The notes under the pieces are model-generated. The model had not been told where the DNA came from, did not search any database, and saw only the letters and a list, made by a program, of their open reading frames with translations. DNA of 64,000 nt from Saprospirales bacterium (lineage in GTDB: Bacteria > Bacteroidota > Bacteroidia > Chitinophagales > Saprospiraceae): positions 1 through 64,000 of the forward strand of contig RECS01000096.1 in assembly GCA_007693915.1 (NCBI GenBank), written 5' to 3'. The stretch's first letter is position 1. Every line of letters starts with the position of its first letter. The position numbers were made by a program, and so were the translations under genes. Shown piece by piece: positions 25,181 to 35,107 of the stretch.

Positions 25181-25883
25181 ATCCCCCCACCGCTCTCCAA
25201 TGCCCAATAATCTCACCTTTTTTCATAAAGAATAAATCGGGGAATTCATATTTCAATTGATCGCTTTCGTTAATTTGATTTTTTATTTCTTCCGATCTTT
25301 CCAAATGAGAGCAATTGGATTCAAAGCGCCTTGGGGGTAGCTGGATATTAAGGGGTTGATCAGCATTGATTTCAAATTGAGCGGACAGATAATCGCAGGA
25401 GGAAAACAGCCTCAGTAAAAGTTTTTCATTTTGAGTGGACTCGAGAAAGAGGAAGGGAATCACGGGCTCATTAATTCCGTATTTTTCTGCAGGTATGAAA
25501 ATAGTGGATTCAATTTTATCTAAATCTAAAGGAAAAAGTGAGTTACTATCTTTTGCAGTCCAATTTCTATCCGGGGACTGTTTATCTCTTCTGAATACCA
25601 TAGCTTGGAACTCATTGTCCAACGCTATTTTCAAAGAGTCATTTTTCAGTTTCCAATTGCCGGTTTGAGTCTCTATTTTAGTGAAATCCCTAAAGTTAAA
25701 GACAATAGCATTTCCATTTTCCAGGAAATGAAAAAAGACTTGTTGAGTGCTATCGACTGAGTTACCGTTTAATTCAAAGATATGACTTGTAAGGTGATGC
25801 TCAGTAGAATCCCATCTACAGGAGCTGAGTTGAATAAAAAAAGTCAAAAGGACTATTAGTAAAAACTGATTTTTGATGTTCAT
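25164..25883 (-). CDS. Hypothetical lipoprotein
   Basis: A 239-residue protein from the ATG at 25883 (an in-frame ATG four codons upstream is less likely). Lipobox QLSSC gives Cys22. No family recognised. The middle segment TQTGNWKLKNDSLKI resembles lipocalin-like or META-type small beta-barrel lipoproteins. The C-terminal 80 residues (from about EKLLLRLFSSCDYL) have a different character, including YEFPDLFFMKKGEIIGHWRA split by motif; this might be a regulatory tail. The stop codon lies in the heptamer array. The gene begins about 20 bp after the SusD terminator, leaving little room for its own promoter. Confidence 0.65.
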   Translation of the reverse strand: MNIKNQFLLIVLLTFFIQLSSCRWDSTEHHLTSHIFELNGNSVDSTQQVFFHFLENGNAIVFNFRDFTKIETQTGNWKLKNDSLKIALDNEFQAMVFRRDKQSPDRNWTAKDSNSLFPLDLDKIESTIFIPAEKYGINEPVIPFLFLESTQNEKLLLRLFSSCDYLSAQFEINADQPLNIQLPPRRFESNCSHLERSEEIKNQINESDQLKYEFPDLFFMKKGEIIGHWRAVGGLAFDL

Positions 25884-25899
25884 TTTCAACTGCAAAAAT

Positions 25900-25932
25900 A
25901 AAAAAACCCGCCTTCTGTTGTGAAGGCGGGTT
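25900..25932 (-). terminator. Intrinsic terminator of the SusC/SusD operon
   Basis: A perfect 11-bp stem AACCCGCCTTC / GAAGGCGGGTT (25905-25932) with a 6-base loop, followed on the minus strand by TTTTTTTATTTTT. Confidence 0.92.
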
Positions 25933-25951
25933 AAAATCTAGTTCATTAGGA

Positions 25952-27397
25952 TTATGGTAAATCCCAAAATACCCTATCGAGCATTGTTCTATCAGGAACA
26001 TTAGCTTGATTTCTTTGTAGTTCAGAATCCGGATATCTTACTAACCTAATCATTTCGCCTCCTAGTGCTGAATTTACAGGAGCTTGAAAACCCTCATACT
26101 GATAGTCAAATCTTCTGGCATCATTCCATGTCTCAGGGTTTAGGAAAGTAGCAATATACTTCTCTTTCATGATTTCATTTACGGATAAGTTTGCCATTCC
26201 AACTGAAACAGATGGTTGGCTCCAGTAAGCATCAATAGCTTCACTATCCACCCCAAGTTTTTCCATATGAGATCTGATTCCTTCTTCATAAGCTGAATAG
26301 GCACGATCCCTATTACCTTGGGCAATTGCAGCTTCAGCTTCAATGAATTTCAATTCAGAATAAGTAATCATTTCAAGTGGTTGAGTTGAACTCAGTGCAT
26401 AGTAGGAACCCACTGCAAGGACAGCTCGCACTCCTTGTTCAGGAGCATCCCCTCTACCGGCACCATTGCGGGTGCCAATATACTGCCCTACTAATTCGGC
26501 AAATGAAGTATCTGAAGCAGGCTGGGTAATAAATTCAATTCTGGGATCAACAACCCCAAAAGTATTACCATTTAGCTGATCTACGACTTGAGTAGACAAC
26601 CAACCACCTAAGTTTAATCCAGCATTAAGAACTGCTGTTCTATACCACTGATTCTGAGCCGCAATAGGACTGGCAAAAAATGACATTTCAAAATCTTCAT
26701 CGCTATTGCTAAAAGCATTCTCTACAGCCACTAAAACTGCTGCTGGATCATAATTTCCGGTTTTACTGTAATGATTGAGTATCCTGGCTCTCAAAGCATA
26801 AGCTGTTCGAGTCCATGACTCTAAATCACCACCAAATATAAAATCATCGTTTCCTGGAGCTGCTGCAGATTCTTCAGCTGAAAGGTCAGTAATTCCATCT
26901 GAAATTAAAGCTTGAATTTCCTGATAAATACTTTCAGAATCGTCATATGCAGGCTGCAAAATTTCTGATGAAAATGCATCTGTATAGGGCACATCCCCAA
27001 ACATATTTACCAATAAACTTAAGTTATAAGCTTTCATTATTCTGGCTGGACCTGAGTAATGGGGAGCTCCAAGCTCTTCAGCTTGATCAATCAAGGTAAC
27101 TAAGTCCCCGATATTAAAATATAAATTAGACCAAGTTCCTCCATAAGAAACTGCATCATGAATATCTGTTCCGGTTGATGCATTTGGGGATGCAAAGTGT
27201 TGGACAAAGAAGGAAGTTGTTGATCCAACTCTTTGTGTATTCCTCGTAGTTTCAAATGTAGTATTGATCATCAGCCCTTCAATAGGAGCAGATGTTGGGT
27301 TGTTGGGGTCGTCATTGATGTCAAGGTAGTCATTACAACCAACACCAATGAAAGCCAGTAACCCCAATCCTAATATAATTTTTATAAATTGTATCAT
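25952..27397 (-). CDS. SusD/RagB-family outer-membrane lipoprotein (SusD-like_2 type)
   Basis: A 481-residue surface lipoprotein that binds substrate for the SusC-like channel. Lipobox IGVGC gives Cys21, followed by NDYLDINDDPNNP, the usual start of SusD-like_2 proteins. RIMKAYNLSLLVNMFGDVPY is the conserved TPR segment, and FIEAEAAIAQGN the second. It ends DRVFWDLP. It follows the SusC gene by 20 bp. No glycosidase gene is adjacent, so the substrate may be a peptide or small molecule rather than a glycan; this is inference from context. Confidence 0.93.
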   Translation of the reverse strand: MIQFIKIILGLGLLAFIGVGCNDYLDINDDPNNPTSAPIEGLMINTTFETTRNTQRVGSTTSFFVQHFASPNASTGTDIHDAVSYGGTWSNLYFNIGDLVTLIDQAEELGAPHYSGPARIMKAYNLSLLVNMFGDVPYTDAFSSEILQPAYDDSESIYQEIQALISDGITDLSAEESAAAPGNDDFIFGGDLESWTRTAYALRARILNHYSKTGNYDPAAVLVAVENAFSNSDEDFEMSFFASPIAAQNQWYRTAVLNAGLNLGGWLSTQVVDQLNGNTFGVVDPRIEFITQPASDTSFAELVGQYIGTRNGAGRGDAPEQGVRAVLAVGSYYALSSTQPLEMITYSELKFIEAEAAIAQGNRDRAYSAYEEGIRSHMEKLGVDSEAIDAYWSQPSVSVGMANLSVNEIMKEKYIATFLNPETWNDARRFDYQYEGFQAPVNSALGGEMIRLVRYPDSELQRNQANVPDRTMLDRVFWDLP

Positions 27398-27417
27398 AAT
27401 TGTTTGTTTTTTTACTC

Positions 27418-30400
27418 TTAGAAAGAGAAGTTAAGTGAAAAAATAAGGCTTCTGGTCCCCGGATAGGCTAAGTCAACCAATCCTATTAAATTACTGCCTG
27501 AGCTTACAAAAGCTTCCGGGTCATACTGAGTCCATGGTGTCCAAAGTAGAATATTATCCACAGTAACTGCTGCTCTTAATCCTCTTAATGGAGTTCTGTC
27601 CAGGATGTTTTGTGGAAGAGTATAACCCAAGGTTAAACTTCTCAATTTTATATAAGAAGCATCTTCTACAGACTGTTCTACTGCAACTCGGTAATAATCC
27701 CTATGATAACCTGCACCATAATTGACACCCTCTTCAGGATCTAGTCCTTGTCCCAACCATACTCTGGTAGTGTTAGGAGTCCCATCAGCAGTTACGCCAT
27801 CGAACACCTTGTAATCAGTCCTATTTAGGGTTTTTGTTGTGTGACCAAAAGCTGAATCCCATTGATCTAGTTTATTGTATTTATCTACACCCATTACCAT
27901 ATCAATGTTAAAGGAAAAGTCCCAACTCTTATAGCTAAAACTATTGAAAATGTTCCAGGTCCAATCTGGCAAGGCATCTCCAACAATTTTTGGTGTAGTT
28001 TCAATAACTGGAAATCCATTGTCTCCTATTAAAACTGGTAAGTTTTCTTCGAGAACTAAACTCTCTGGATTAGCTCCAGCTCTAGCATAACTGGTACCCC
28101 ATATTGCACCATAGGATTGCCCTGGTACCAATTGCATAAAGGGTCTGTTGATATATGCGGAAATATCTCCTAAAAAGATCGCATCTACGCCATCTCTTAT
28201 ACTGATTACTTCATTGGAGTTGGTAGTAAAGTTAGATACAATATTCCAGTCAAAATTGGTTCTCCTTAGTACATTTGCTCTTAAGGTTAGTTCAATACCG
28301 CTGTTTTCAATTTCCCCGGCATTGGTGATAAACGTGGCTTGTCCTGTAGCATTGGAAACAGGTACAGGAATTATCATGTCTTTACTATTAGCTTTGTAGA
28401 AACTGATATCCAAACCTAATCTGTTATTAAAAAATCTCAAATCCAGACCCAATTCATTGGATGTAGTTCTTTCAGGTTTCAAATCAGCTGATGCAATAGT
28501 CGCACCTCGTGTAAATCCAACCTGATCGTCTAAAGGATAAATAGCAGGAGAAACAAAAACGCTCTGAGTTGAATAAGGAGGAGCATCCTTCCCAACCTCA
28601 GCAAAGGATGCTCTTAACTTGGCAAAAGTAAGCCAATCAGGCGTATTGACCATATCACTTAACACCACTGCAAGATTAACCGATGGATAGAAAAAAGATC
28701 TATTGTCTTCAACCAAAGTAGAGGTCCAGTCATTTCTTCCGGTAATGTTCAAATAAATCATATCTCTCCAATCCAGGTTTAAATCACCATAGACTCCAAC
28801 TAGTCTTCTTTGGGTGAACCTCTGAGCAATACTGATATCTCTTGCATTGCTGAAATGGCTGAATTCAGGAACAACAAAGTTAGATCCTCTTGCCCTTACT
28901 AAATCCGTCTCCCTGTCAAAAATATCATTACCAACTCTAAAGGAGAGGCCAATATCGTCAGTTAATCTACTTTGAAGTAATAAGGATAAATTTGAAGTCA
29001 AATCTCTGCTATTGATCTTGGTTTCTTCTCTGAAACCACCTACACCACTCCAAACGAATTCATTTTCCAGTCCCTTAGGACCAGGCTCAATTTCTGTACG
29101 AGTATCCGAGTACAGATCTGCACCAAAAAGATAATTGATGCTCAACCAATCAGTAAGTGCATAAGATGCCCTAATATTGCCTATAAACCTATTTACATCA
29201 TCTTCATAAGTATTAGTACGGGCATCATAAATTGGATTTCTACCAGTTCCCCTTCCTGTTAAATTATCTGCTTTCATAGTGCCATCCTCATGCCTCCAAT
29301 CAGTTACATCAGCACTGGTATTCCAATAAGACAAGCGTTCCATAAAATTTACAAAAGGTACTCTGCTTCCACCGGAATTGATAAAGTTTGTACTTGCTCC
29401 AAAATTTAATCTGCCTTTTGTGATGTCACCTGACGCTCTTATAGAAGTTCTATTCCAATCATTATTTGGAATTACAGCTTTATTATAAGAATTAGACACA
29501 GAAGTATAAAATCTTGCTGCCTCCGTTCCCCCTGAAATACTTATAGTATTGTCGGTAGTAAAACCTGTTCGCATCGCATTTTCCCAATTGTTATAATAGG
29601 TCAAATCCGGAGTTTCGCTGTAAGCTGCTCCCCAAGAAGGCCAAAATCCATTAGGATTAGATTCGAATCCAAAGCCGGGACCAAAGACATCCTGATAATC
29701 AGGGTAGTTAATGACTTCCTGCCAACCTACGCTATTAGAGAAATCAACACGGACATCACCCGCTTCACCTTTTTTGGTAGTGATAATAACCGCTCCGTTA
29801 GCCGCTCTAACACCGTAAAGTGCAGTCGCTGGCGCAGATTTCAAGACAGAAATGGAAGCAATATCTGCAGGATTGATATCAATAGCTCTGTTGGACATGC
29901 CCCTAACTCTACCAAATGATTCCTGAGTGCTATTGTCTATAGGTACACCATCAACAACAAATAAGGGTTGATTATCAGCAGAGGGATCCAGAGAGGTAAA
30001 ACCTCGGATAAAAATTTGTGATCCCTGTCCTGCTCCACCACCACCTCGATTGATTTGCACGCCGGAAACTTGTCCTTGAAGCGCATTAAGGAGGTTGTTG
30101 GTTCCTGTGTTGGCTATATTATCTGCGGAAACATCCTGAACAGAATAACCCAGTGATCTTTCTGCTCTTTGGATCCCCAAAGCCGTCACCACCACTTCAT
30201 CCAAACCCACTCCCTGACTTAGATTGATTTCAACATTATTGACATCAGCGGCTACTTCAATACGCTTTTGATCATAGCCAATGTAGGTAATTACTAAAGT
30301 GACTGCGCCATTTGCTACCAAGCTGAAGTTGCCATCAAAATCGGTAATTGTCCCGGTTTGGGTGCCTTGGATAAAAACATTAGCCCCAATAAGAGGCTCA

Positions 30401-30510
30401 CCATTGTCTGCATCCACTATCGTACCACTCAAGGTGCGGTCCTGTGCATACAAATTGGTAAACCCCAAGAATATCAGAGGCACCAGTAAAAAAACGTAGA
30501 ATTTTTTCAT
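27418..30510 (-). CDS. SusC/RagA-family TonB-linked outer-membrane transporter
   Basis: A 1030-residue active importer. A signal peptide (1-22) ends NLYAQ. A CarboxypepD_reg-like domain follows (about 24-108, GTIVDADNGEPLIGANV). The TonB-box region precedes VVVTALGIQRAERSLGYSVQ. The plug (about 118-240) contains FIRGFTSL, PLFVVDGVPI and SAPATALYGVRAANGAV. A 22-strand barrel ends in RSLIFSLNFSF. It forms the operon with SusD. No ECF sigma/anti-sigma or hybrid sensor pair is adjacent. Confidence 0.95.
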   Translation of the reverse strand: MKKFYVFLLVPLIFLGFTNLYAQDRTLSGTIVDADNGEPLIGANVFIQGTQTGTITDFDGNFSLVANGAVTLVITYIGYDQKRIEVAADVNNVEINLSQGVGLDEVVVTALGIQRAERSLGYSVQDVSADNIANTGTNNLLNALQGQVSGVQINRGGGGAGQGSQIFIRGFTSLDPSADNQPLFVVDGVPIDNSTQESFGRVRGMSNRAIDINPADIASISVLKSAPATALYGVRAANGAVIITTKKGEAGDVRVDFSNSVGWQEVINYPDYQDVFGPGFGFESNPNGFWPSWGAAYSETPDLTYYNNWENAMRTGFTTDNTISISGGTEAARFYTSVSNSYNKAVIPNNDWNRTSIRASGDITKGRLNFGASTNFINSGGSRVPFVNFMERLSYWNTSADVTDWRHEDGTMKADNLTGRGTGRNPIYDARTNTYEDDVNRFIGNIRASYALTDWLSINYLFGADLYSDTRTEIEPGPKGLENEFVWSGVGGFREETKINSRDLTSNLSLLLQSRLTDDIGLSFRVGNDIFDRETDLVRARGSNFVVPEFSHFSNARDISIAQRFTQRRLVGVYGDLNLDWRDMIYLNITGRNDWTSTLVEDNRSFFYPSVNLAVVLSDMVNTPDWLTFAKLRASFAEVGKDAPPYSTQSVFVSPAIYPLDDQVGFTRGATIASADLKPERTTSNELGLDLRFFNNRLGLDISFYKANSKDMIIPVPVSNATGQATFITNAGEIENSGIELTLRANVLRRTNFDWNIVSNFTTNSNEVISIRDGVDAIFLGDISAYINRPFMQLVPGQSYGAIWGTSYARAGANPESLVLEENLPVLIGDNGFPVIETTPKIVGDALPDWTWNIFNSFSYKSWDFSFNIDMVMGVDKYNKLDQWDSAFGHTTKTLNRTDYKVFDGVTADGTPNTTRVWLGQGLDPEEGVNYGAGYHRDYYRVAVEQSVEDASYIKLRSLTLGYTLPQNILDRTPLRGLRAAVTVDNILLWTPWTQYDPEAFVSSGSNLIGLVDLAYPGTRSLIFSLNFSF

Positions 30511-30766
30511 AAGTTACTGAATTTAAATTAATTAGTTAAAAATAAACAAGCAATTAAATTCACAGGCTTTATGACTCACATAAAGAATGAAGGGACAAAA
30601 CCGAAGCTTTATCCTGAATAAAAATTGCTCATAGGAAAGCCCAAATATATAAATTTATTCACATTAAGTTAACATACAGGAAAAAAAAAATTAATTTTTG
30701 TTCAGTCTCTTAACCGATTTGTAAAAATGTGCTTTTCTTTATCTTTTAAATTTCAACGGCTTTTCT

Positions 30767-31561
30767 ATGAAAACCTTTTTTTCAGCTTGCGCACCTCATT
30801 ACTCTTCATATACTTTTCCTTATGGATATTATGCTGTCGCGGAGGGAAATGAAGATTTGTCTGAAATTTATGAAAATGGTTTCCTGCCTTATACCGGAGA
30901 TCTTCAACTGGATTATCCTGTATTTTATAAAGCAAGAAGTCTTAGAATAGCACTGGATAAATTTTCCGATAGCTCAGAAAACAGAAGAATTGCCAGAAAA
31001 TTTGAGGGATTGGAATTAAGCATTGATAAGTTGGATGCAGACTTTAGTAAAAATCACGCTTTTTATAAATTTGCTATAAATTACGCCCGGGAGAGATTCA
31101 AAGGTGGAGAGATGGATTTCGCGCGTCTGGATTATGTTCTCAGTCGTCCTTACTTAACTCAAGTATATCGCTTTTTTTTGGATAAAAAAAACGTGGGCTA
31201 TTTGTTGGCAATCGAAAATGATTCAGTTTTTCACTACTGGTTTTGTTTTTTTGATTTGGAAATGGCTTCTGATCTACCCCTGGGAAAGTACCTGATGCTG
31301 CAGTCTATTCATCTGGCCAAAGAAAAAGGATGCGATTATGTTTATCTGGGAACCTGTTATGGCAAGCGCTCTCTTTACAAAGTACGCGATTTTAAGGGCG
31401 TAGAGTATCACGATGGAAATAGCTGGTCTGCTGATGTTACGACATTGAAACAACTGTGTAAATTAGATGACGAACCTCTGGTGGGCTTTTCAGGTGATGA
31501 GTTAAAAAATGCTGTCAACTCAAATGAATACATTCAATCTATCTTAGCTACAAAAAAATAA
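30767..31561 (+). CDS. Arginyl/leucyl-tRNA-protein transferase-like protein (Ate1/Bpt-type GNAT fold)
   Basis: A 264-residue protein. The C-terminal half shows the order seen in the R-transferase C domain: VYRFFLDKKNVGYLLA, then LGKYLMLQSIHLAKEKG, then CDYVYLGTCYGKRSLYKVRD and VEYHDGNSW, matching the family's LGxxxxxxxIxxAKxxGxxYxYLGYxxxxxxxMxYK pattern. In Ate1/Bpt this domain moves an amino acid from aminoacyl-tRNA to a protein N-terminus, marking it for ClpAP-type degradation. The N-terminal Cys cluster of true Ate1 proteins is not evident, so the reaction is uncertain. An NhaC antiporter gene follows by 4 bases. Confidence 0.65.
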   Translation: MKTFFSACAPHYSSYTFPYGYYAVAEGNEDLSEIYENGFLPYTGDLQLDYPVFYKARSLRIALDKFSDSSENRRIARKFEGLELSIDKLDADFSKNHAFYKFAINYARERFKGGEMDFARLDYVLSRPYLTQVYRFFLDKKNVGYLLAIENDSVFHYWFCFFDLEMASDLPLGKYLMLQSIHLAKEKGCDYVYLGTCYGKRSLYKVRDFKGVEYHDGNSWSADVTTLKQLCKLDDEPLVGFSGDELKNAVNSNEYIQSILATKK

Positions 31562-31565
31562 AAAT

Positions 31566-33056
31566 ATGGAAAGCTTTGGAGCCTGGTCTCTTTTACCGCC
31601 CCTACTCGCCATACTTTTGGCATTAAGGACCAAACAAGTTTATGTTGCTTTATTACTAGGTATTTGGAGCGGATGGGTCATTATGGCCGGTGGAAATTTT
31701 ATACAGGGTTCATTCGATACGGTATTGGCATTGGTAAATGTCTTCAAAAGTCCCGGCAATACGATGACCATTATGTTTTGTGCACTCGTGGGTGGGCTAA
31801 TTGTATTTATGCAGCGATCGGGAGGGGTACAGGGTTTTATTCTTGTGGTTAACAAAATGATGAAAAAGTATGAGAATGATGATTCTTCCAGAAGCCGAAT
31901 CATAGTACAGCTACTCGCTGCAGTTACTGGAATACTGGTGTTTGTCGAGTCTAGTATTTCTGTATTGACGGTAGGTACACTCTATCGCCCGCTTTTCGAT
32001 AAATTGAAAATTTCCAGAGAAAAATTAGCCTACATCGCTGATTCAAGTTCAGCACCGGCCTGTATTCTCATCCCCCTGAATGCATGGGGTGCATTTATTA
32101 TGGGATTGCTGGCTGCGCAGGGTTTTGCCGATCCTTTTCAAACGATGATTAAAGCAGCTTTCGTCAACTTTTATGCGATTTTTGCACTGCTGCTCGTCTT
32201 TATATTGGTGATTACTCAGTTTGATTTTGGCCCCATGAAAAAAGCGGAAAAAAGAGCCCGGGAAGAAGGCAAACTCATGAATGATGATGCTGCTCCTATG
32301 ATTTCCGACGAATTAACAGATATAGATGTAAAGGAAGGAATTCCGTTGCGTGCCAGAAATATGGTTGTCCCCATAGTAGTAATGGTGCTGATGATGCCCA
32401 TTATACTCGGAGTAACAGGTTGGGAAACTGCAATGCAGGAAAGGGCTGATAGTTCCTTTTTTGGACAGTTTTTCTTTGCGATTGGCAGAGGATCCGGATC
32501 AACCTCTGTGCTGATAGCTGTAATTACATCCCTGATTTTTACCATGCTATTTTACAGCGCTCAGAAGTTATTCAAACTGAATGAAATGGTCGATATGACC
32601 ATGAAGGGAATCAGTGGACTTATGCCTTTAGCCATCTTGATGTTGATGGCATTTGGTATAAGCGATGTTTGTCGTGAGTTGCAAACCGGTCAGTATGTAG
32701 CTGATCTCGCTTCTGCATGGTTTTCGCCCGCTCTTGTTCCTGCTCTGGTTTTTGTGATCAGTTCCTTTATCGCCTTTTCTACGGGGACTTCCTGGGGTAC
32801 ATTTGCTATTATGATAGCTATCTCAGTACCTATGGCTCAGACAATGGAAGCACCGGTGATTTTGACAATAGCTGCTGCTTTGGGAGGGGGAGTATTCGGA
32901 GACCATTGCTCGCCCATAAGTGATACTACTATATTGTCGAGTATGGCATCTGCTTCAGATCACATCGATCACGTAAAAACACAATTACCCTATGCCTTAC
33001 TTTCCGGCGGCGCAGCTACGGTTTTGTATTTGATATTGGGGATGGTTTATGCTTGA
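31566..33056 (+). CDS. Na+/H+ antiporter, NhaC family
   Basis: A 496-residue inner-membrane protein with about 11-12 hydrophobic segments. The motifs GTSWGTFAIMIAISVPMA and GDHCSPISDTTILSSMAS are the conserved transport-site signatures of the NhaC/ion-transporter family. A soluble loop (about 220-260) is rich in charged residues. The substrate might be Na+/H+ or an organic/amino-acid exchange, as in related antiporters. Probably co-transcribed with the transferase-like gene just upstream. Confidence 0.9.
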   Translation: MESFGAWSLLPPLLAILLALRTKQVYVALLLGIWSGWVIMAGGNFIQGSFDTVLALVNVFKSPGNTMTIMFCALVGGLIVFMQRSGGVQGFILVVNKMMKKYENDDSSRSRIIVQLLAAVTGILVFVESSISVLTVGTLYRPLFDKLKISREKLAYIADSSSAPACILIPLNAWGAFIMGLLAAQGFADPFQTMIKAAFVNFYAIFALLLVFILVITQFDFGPMKKAEKRAREEGKLMNDDAAPMISDELTDIDVKEGIPLRARNMVVPIVVMVLMMPIILGVTGWETAMQERADSSFFGQFFFAIGRGSGSTSVLIAVITSLIFTMLFYSAQKLFKLNEMVDMTMKGISGLMPLAILMLMAFGISDVCRELQTGQYVADLASAWFSPALVPALVFVISSFIAFSTGTSWGTFAIMIAISVPMAQTMEAPVILTIAAALGGGVFGDHCSPISDTTILSSMASASDHIDHVKTQLPYALLSGGAATVLYLILGMVYA

Positions 33057-33218
33057 TTTAGTTTAATAGTAAGAAAGTGAGGCACTGGTGTTGGATGTCT
33101 CTCACCTAAATTGCTGAAACAAGAGAGCTTAACCCAAGTAGAGCTTTCCATGGGATTGCTGATTTTTTAAGTATAGCGAGTTAACCCGGATTAAGAGTTT
33201 ATTGAGGTTTATGACACA

Positions 33219-33358
33219 TAAAAAAAGACCCGATACCTTTGTAGCGGGTCCCATAATTGCGGCGGATTCAATTTCCTACAACGTCTTTCCGCCTTATTCG
33301 CTGAACATTCAGTTAGTCAATAAAAAATTCAGCTTTTGTCTAGTAATGAGTTGACTCA
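33219..33358 (-). terminator. Terminator and structured 3' region of the sigma/OMP operon
   Basis: Minus strand: GACCCGcTAC / GTAtCGGGTC hairpin (33227-33250) followed by seven T (33220-33226) is an intrinsic terminator. Between it and the last gene lie two more possible stems: GGCGGA / TCCGCC (33261-33266 with 33288-33293) and GCTGAA / TTCAGC (33300-33305 with 33328-33333). The terminator is well supported; the other stems are suggestive only. Confidence 0.75.
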
Positions 33359-34213
33359 TTAATTTATATTTAGTGTTAAGCCGGTACTGATCATTCCTAT
33401 TTCATACCCGGCATTTCTTCTTTCTCTAAAAACATCAGTCATGGAGTAATTTACATAAAAATTAATACCTCCATAACCAATTTGTCCTGCTAATCCCCAT
33501 CTAAATGGCGCAAGGTGAAAGTGATTTTTCTCTTTAATATTATCTCTGTTCCTGTTGTTGAATTTTTGCTTGAAATTGGAGCCCAGTCTTGTACCTCCAT
33601 AAACTCCTGCCGATAATCGAAAGGATTTAGATGCATTCTCCGGATTACTTTCAAAATTCAAAAGAAGAGGAACAGTCAGATAGGAATAATTCAAACGCGT
33701 CTTTATCGGAATTCTTTCACCTCCGGAACCATCAGCTAACGAGAAATTGATCTCATTGGGCTCCCTATTAAGTATAACGGGATTGTCAAACATTATTTTG
33801 TGGAAATTTACACCTATTCCATAATCCAGATTCAGATAATTGTTTATCAGGCTGAAACGCTGCCTGCTGAGGTAAATATTGATATTGGTCGAATTGCCGT
33901 AACGTTGTTCAAAAGGATCAATATTTCCATCAGGACCGATAAAATAATCATCTTCAGACAGCCACACGTCTACACCTATTTCAAAAGAGAAGTAATTGGT
34001 GATATCCGGTTTGGTCTTTCTTGTCTTTCCCGTTGGGCTGATATTTATTTTTGGACTTGTGATCTTAATAGTATCCCCTGCTTCATTGACATGAAACATA
34101 TGAAAGCCGGGGGTTGCTTTAGTAGTATCTTGGGTCTCCTGGGCATTAATTTGAAAAACCAAACCCAAGCTAAATAAAATCAACGCAACTAAACTTGTTA
34201 ATAATTTTATCAT
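33359..34213 (-). CDS. Outer-membrane beta-barrel protein, paralogue 1
   Basis: A 284-residue protein with signal peptide (1-24, ending QINAQ) and a predicted 8-10-strand barrel: alternating aromatic/hydrophobic strands such as NYLNLDYGIGVNFHKIMF, SFRLSAGVYGGTRLGSNFKQ and GGINFYVNYSMTDVF. It is closely related to the gene directly upstream (34225-35085); the GVYG(G/N)TR(L/M)GSNFKQKFNN segment is nearly identical. It is last in an operon headed by an ECF sigma and its membrane partner. Function unknown; PorT-like barrels have this size. Confidence 0.8.
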   Translation of the reverse strand: MIKLLTSLVALILFSLGLVFQINAQETQDTTKATPGFHMFHVNEAGDTIKITSPKINISPTGKTRKTKPDITNYFSFEIGVDVWLSEDDYFIGPDGNIDPFEQRYGNSTNINIYLSRQRFSLINNYLNLDYGIGVNFHKIMFDNPVILNREPNEINFSLADGSGGERIPIKTRLNYSYLTVPLLLNFESNPENASKSFRLSAGVYGGTRLGSNFKQKFNNRNRDNIKEKNHFHLAPFRWGLAGQIGYGGINFYVNYSMTDVFRERRNAGYEIGMISTGLTLNIN

Positions 34214-34224
34214 TTTTCTAAAAT

Positions 34225-35085
34225 TTAAAACGGTATAAAAATAAATCCTGCACTTACCATGCCAACTTCATATCCACTATTGCGGTTTTCCTTAAAAATA
34301 TCGGTCATAGAGTAGTTGGCGTAGAAATTAAATGCACCGTATCCAATTTGACCAGCTATTCCCCAGCGAAAGGGAGACAAGTTGAAATTGTCTTTGTCCT
34401 TAATGTTATCACTTCGCTTGTTGTTAAACTTTTGTTTAAAGTTTGAACCCATTCTGGTATTCCCATAAACTCCTGCAGCCAATCGGAAAGATTTTCTAGT
34501 GTTGGATGGATTGGTCTCAAAGTTAAACATGACTGGCACCGTTAAATAATTACTCATCAATCTTGTTTTTACCGGAATTCTATCTCCCCCTTCAATGGGA
34601 GCAAGGTCGAATTGCAATATTCCGTTTTCACGAGACATGATTACCGGATTATCAAACATGATTTTGTGGAAGTTAAAACCCAGTCCATATTCCAAATTCA
34701 AGTGGTGTTTGAGGAGATTGACTCGCTGACGAAAAAAGTAAATATTTACATTGGTTGAATTGGCATATCTCTGTTCAAACAACTCGACCTCCCCATCTCC
34801 AACAATATAATCATCTGCCGGTTGCAATATATCCACACCCATTTCAAAAACCAAATATCGGGTTTCGACATTTCTTTTTGTTCTGTCTCCGATACCTGGG
34901 ATAGAGAGTTCCAGTGAATTCGGTAATTCAAATTTAGACATATCAACAGAATCTGACCAAAGGGTATTTTCCACTTTTTCATAAGAATAAATCCATTCGG
35001 TATTGGTATCTGCTTTGAGTCCGTTGGTAAGAAGTAAAAGACCTAATAGAGCTGAAAATATCAGCTTAATCAATAAATTTTTCAT
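34225..35085 (-). CDS. Outer-membrane beta-barrel protein, paralogue 2
   Basis: A 286-residue protein with signal peptide (1-25, ending GLKAD) and the same barrel pattern as its downstream paralogue, with 11 bp between them. Conserved segments between the two include RYLVFEMGVDI, QRYANSTNVNIYFFRQRV, GFNFHKIMFDNPVI, GDRIPVKTRL and WGIAGQIGYGAFNFY. This is a tandem duplication with moderate divergence, mainly in the N-terminal 60 residues. Likely a target gene of the ECF sigma in its own operon. Confidence 0.8.
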   Translation of the reverse strand: MKNLLIKLIFSALLGLLLLTNGLKADTNTEWIYSYEKVENTLWSDSVDMSKFELPNSLELSIPGIGDRTKRNVETRYLVFEMGVDILQPADDYIVGDGEVELFEQRYANSTNVNIYFFRQRVNLLKHHLNLEYGLGFNFHKIMFDNPVIMSRENGILQFDLAPIEGGDRIPVKTRLMSNYLTVPVMFNFETNPSNTRKSFRLAAGVYGNTRMGSNFKQKFNNKRSDNIKDKDNFNLSPFRWGIAGQIGYGAFNFYANYSMTDIFKENRNSGYEVGMVSAGFIFIPF

Positions 35086-35107
35086 AATTCACTTTTTTTA
35101 AAAAGGT

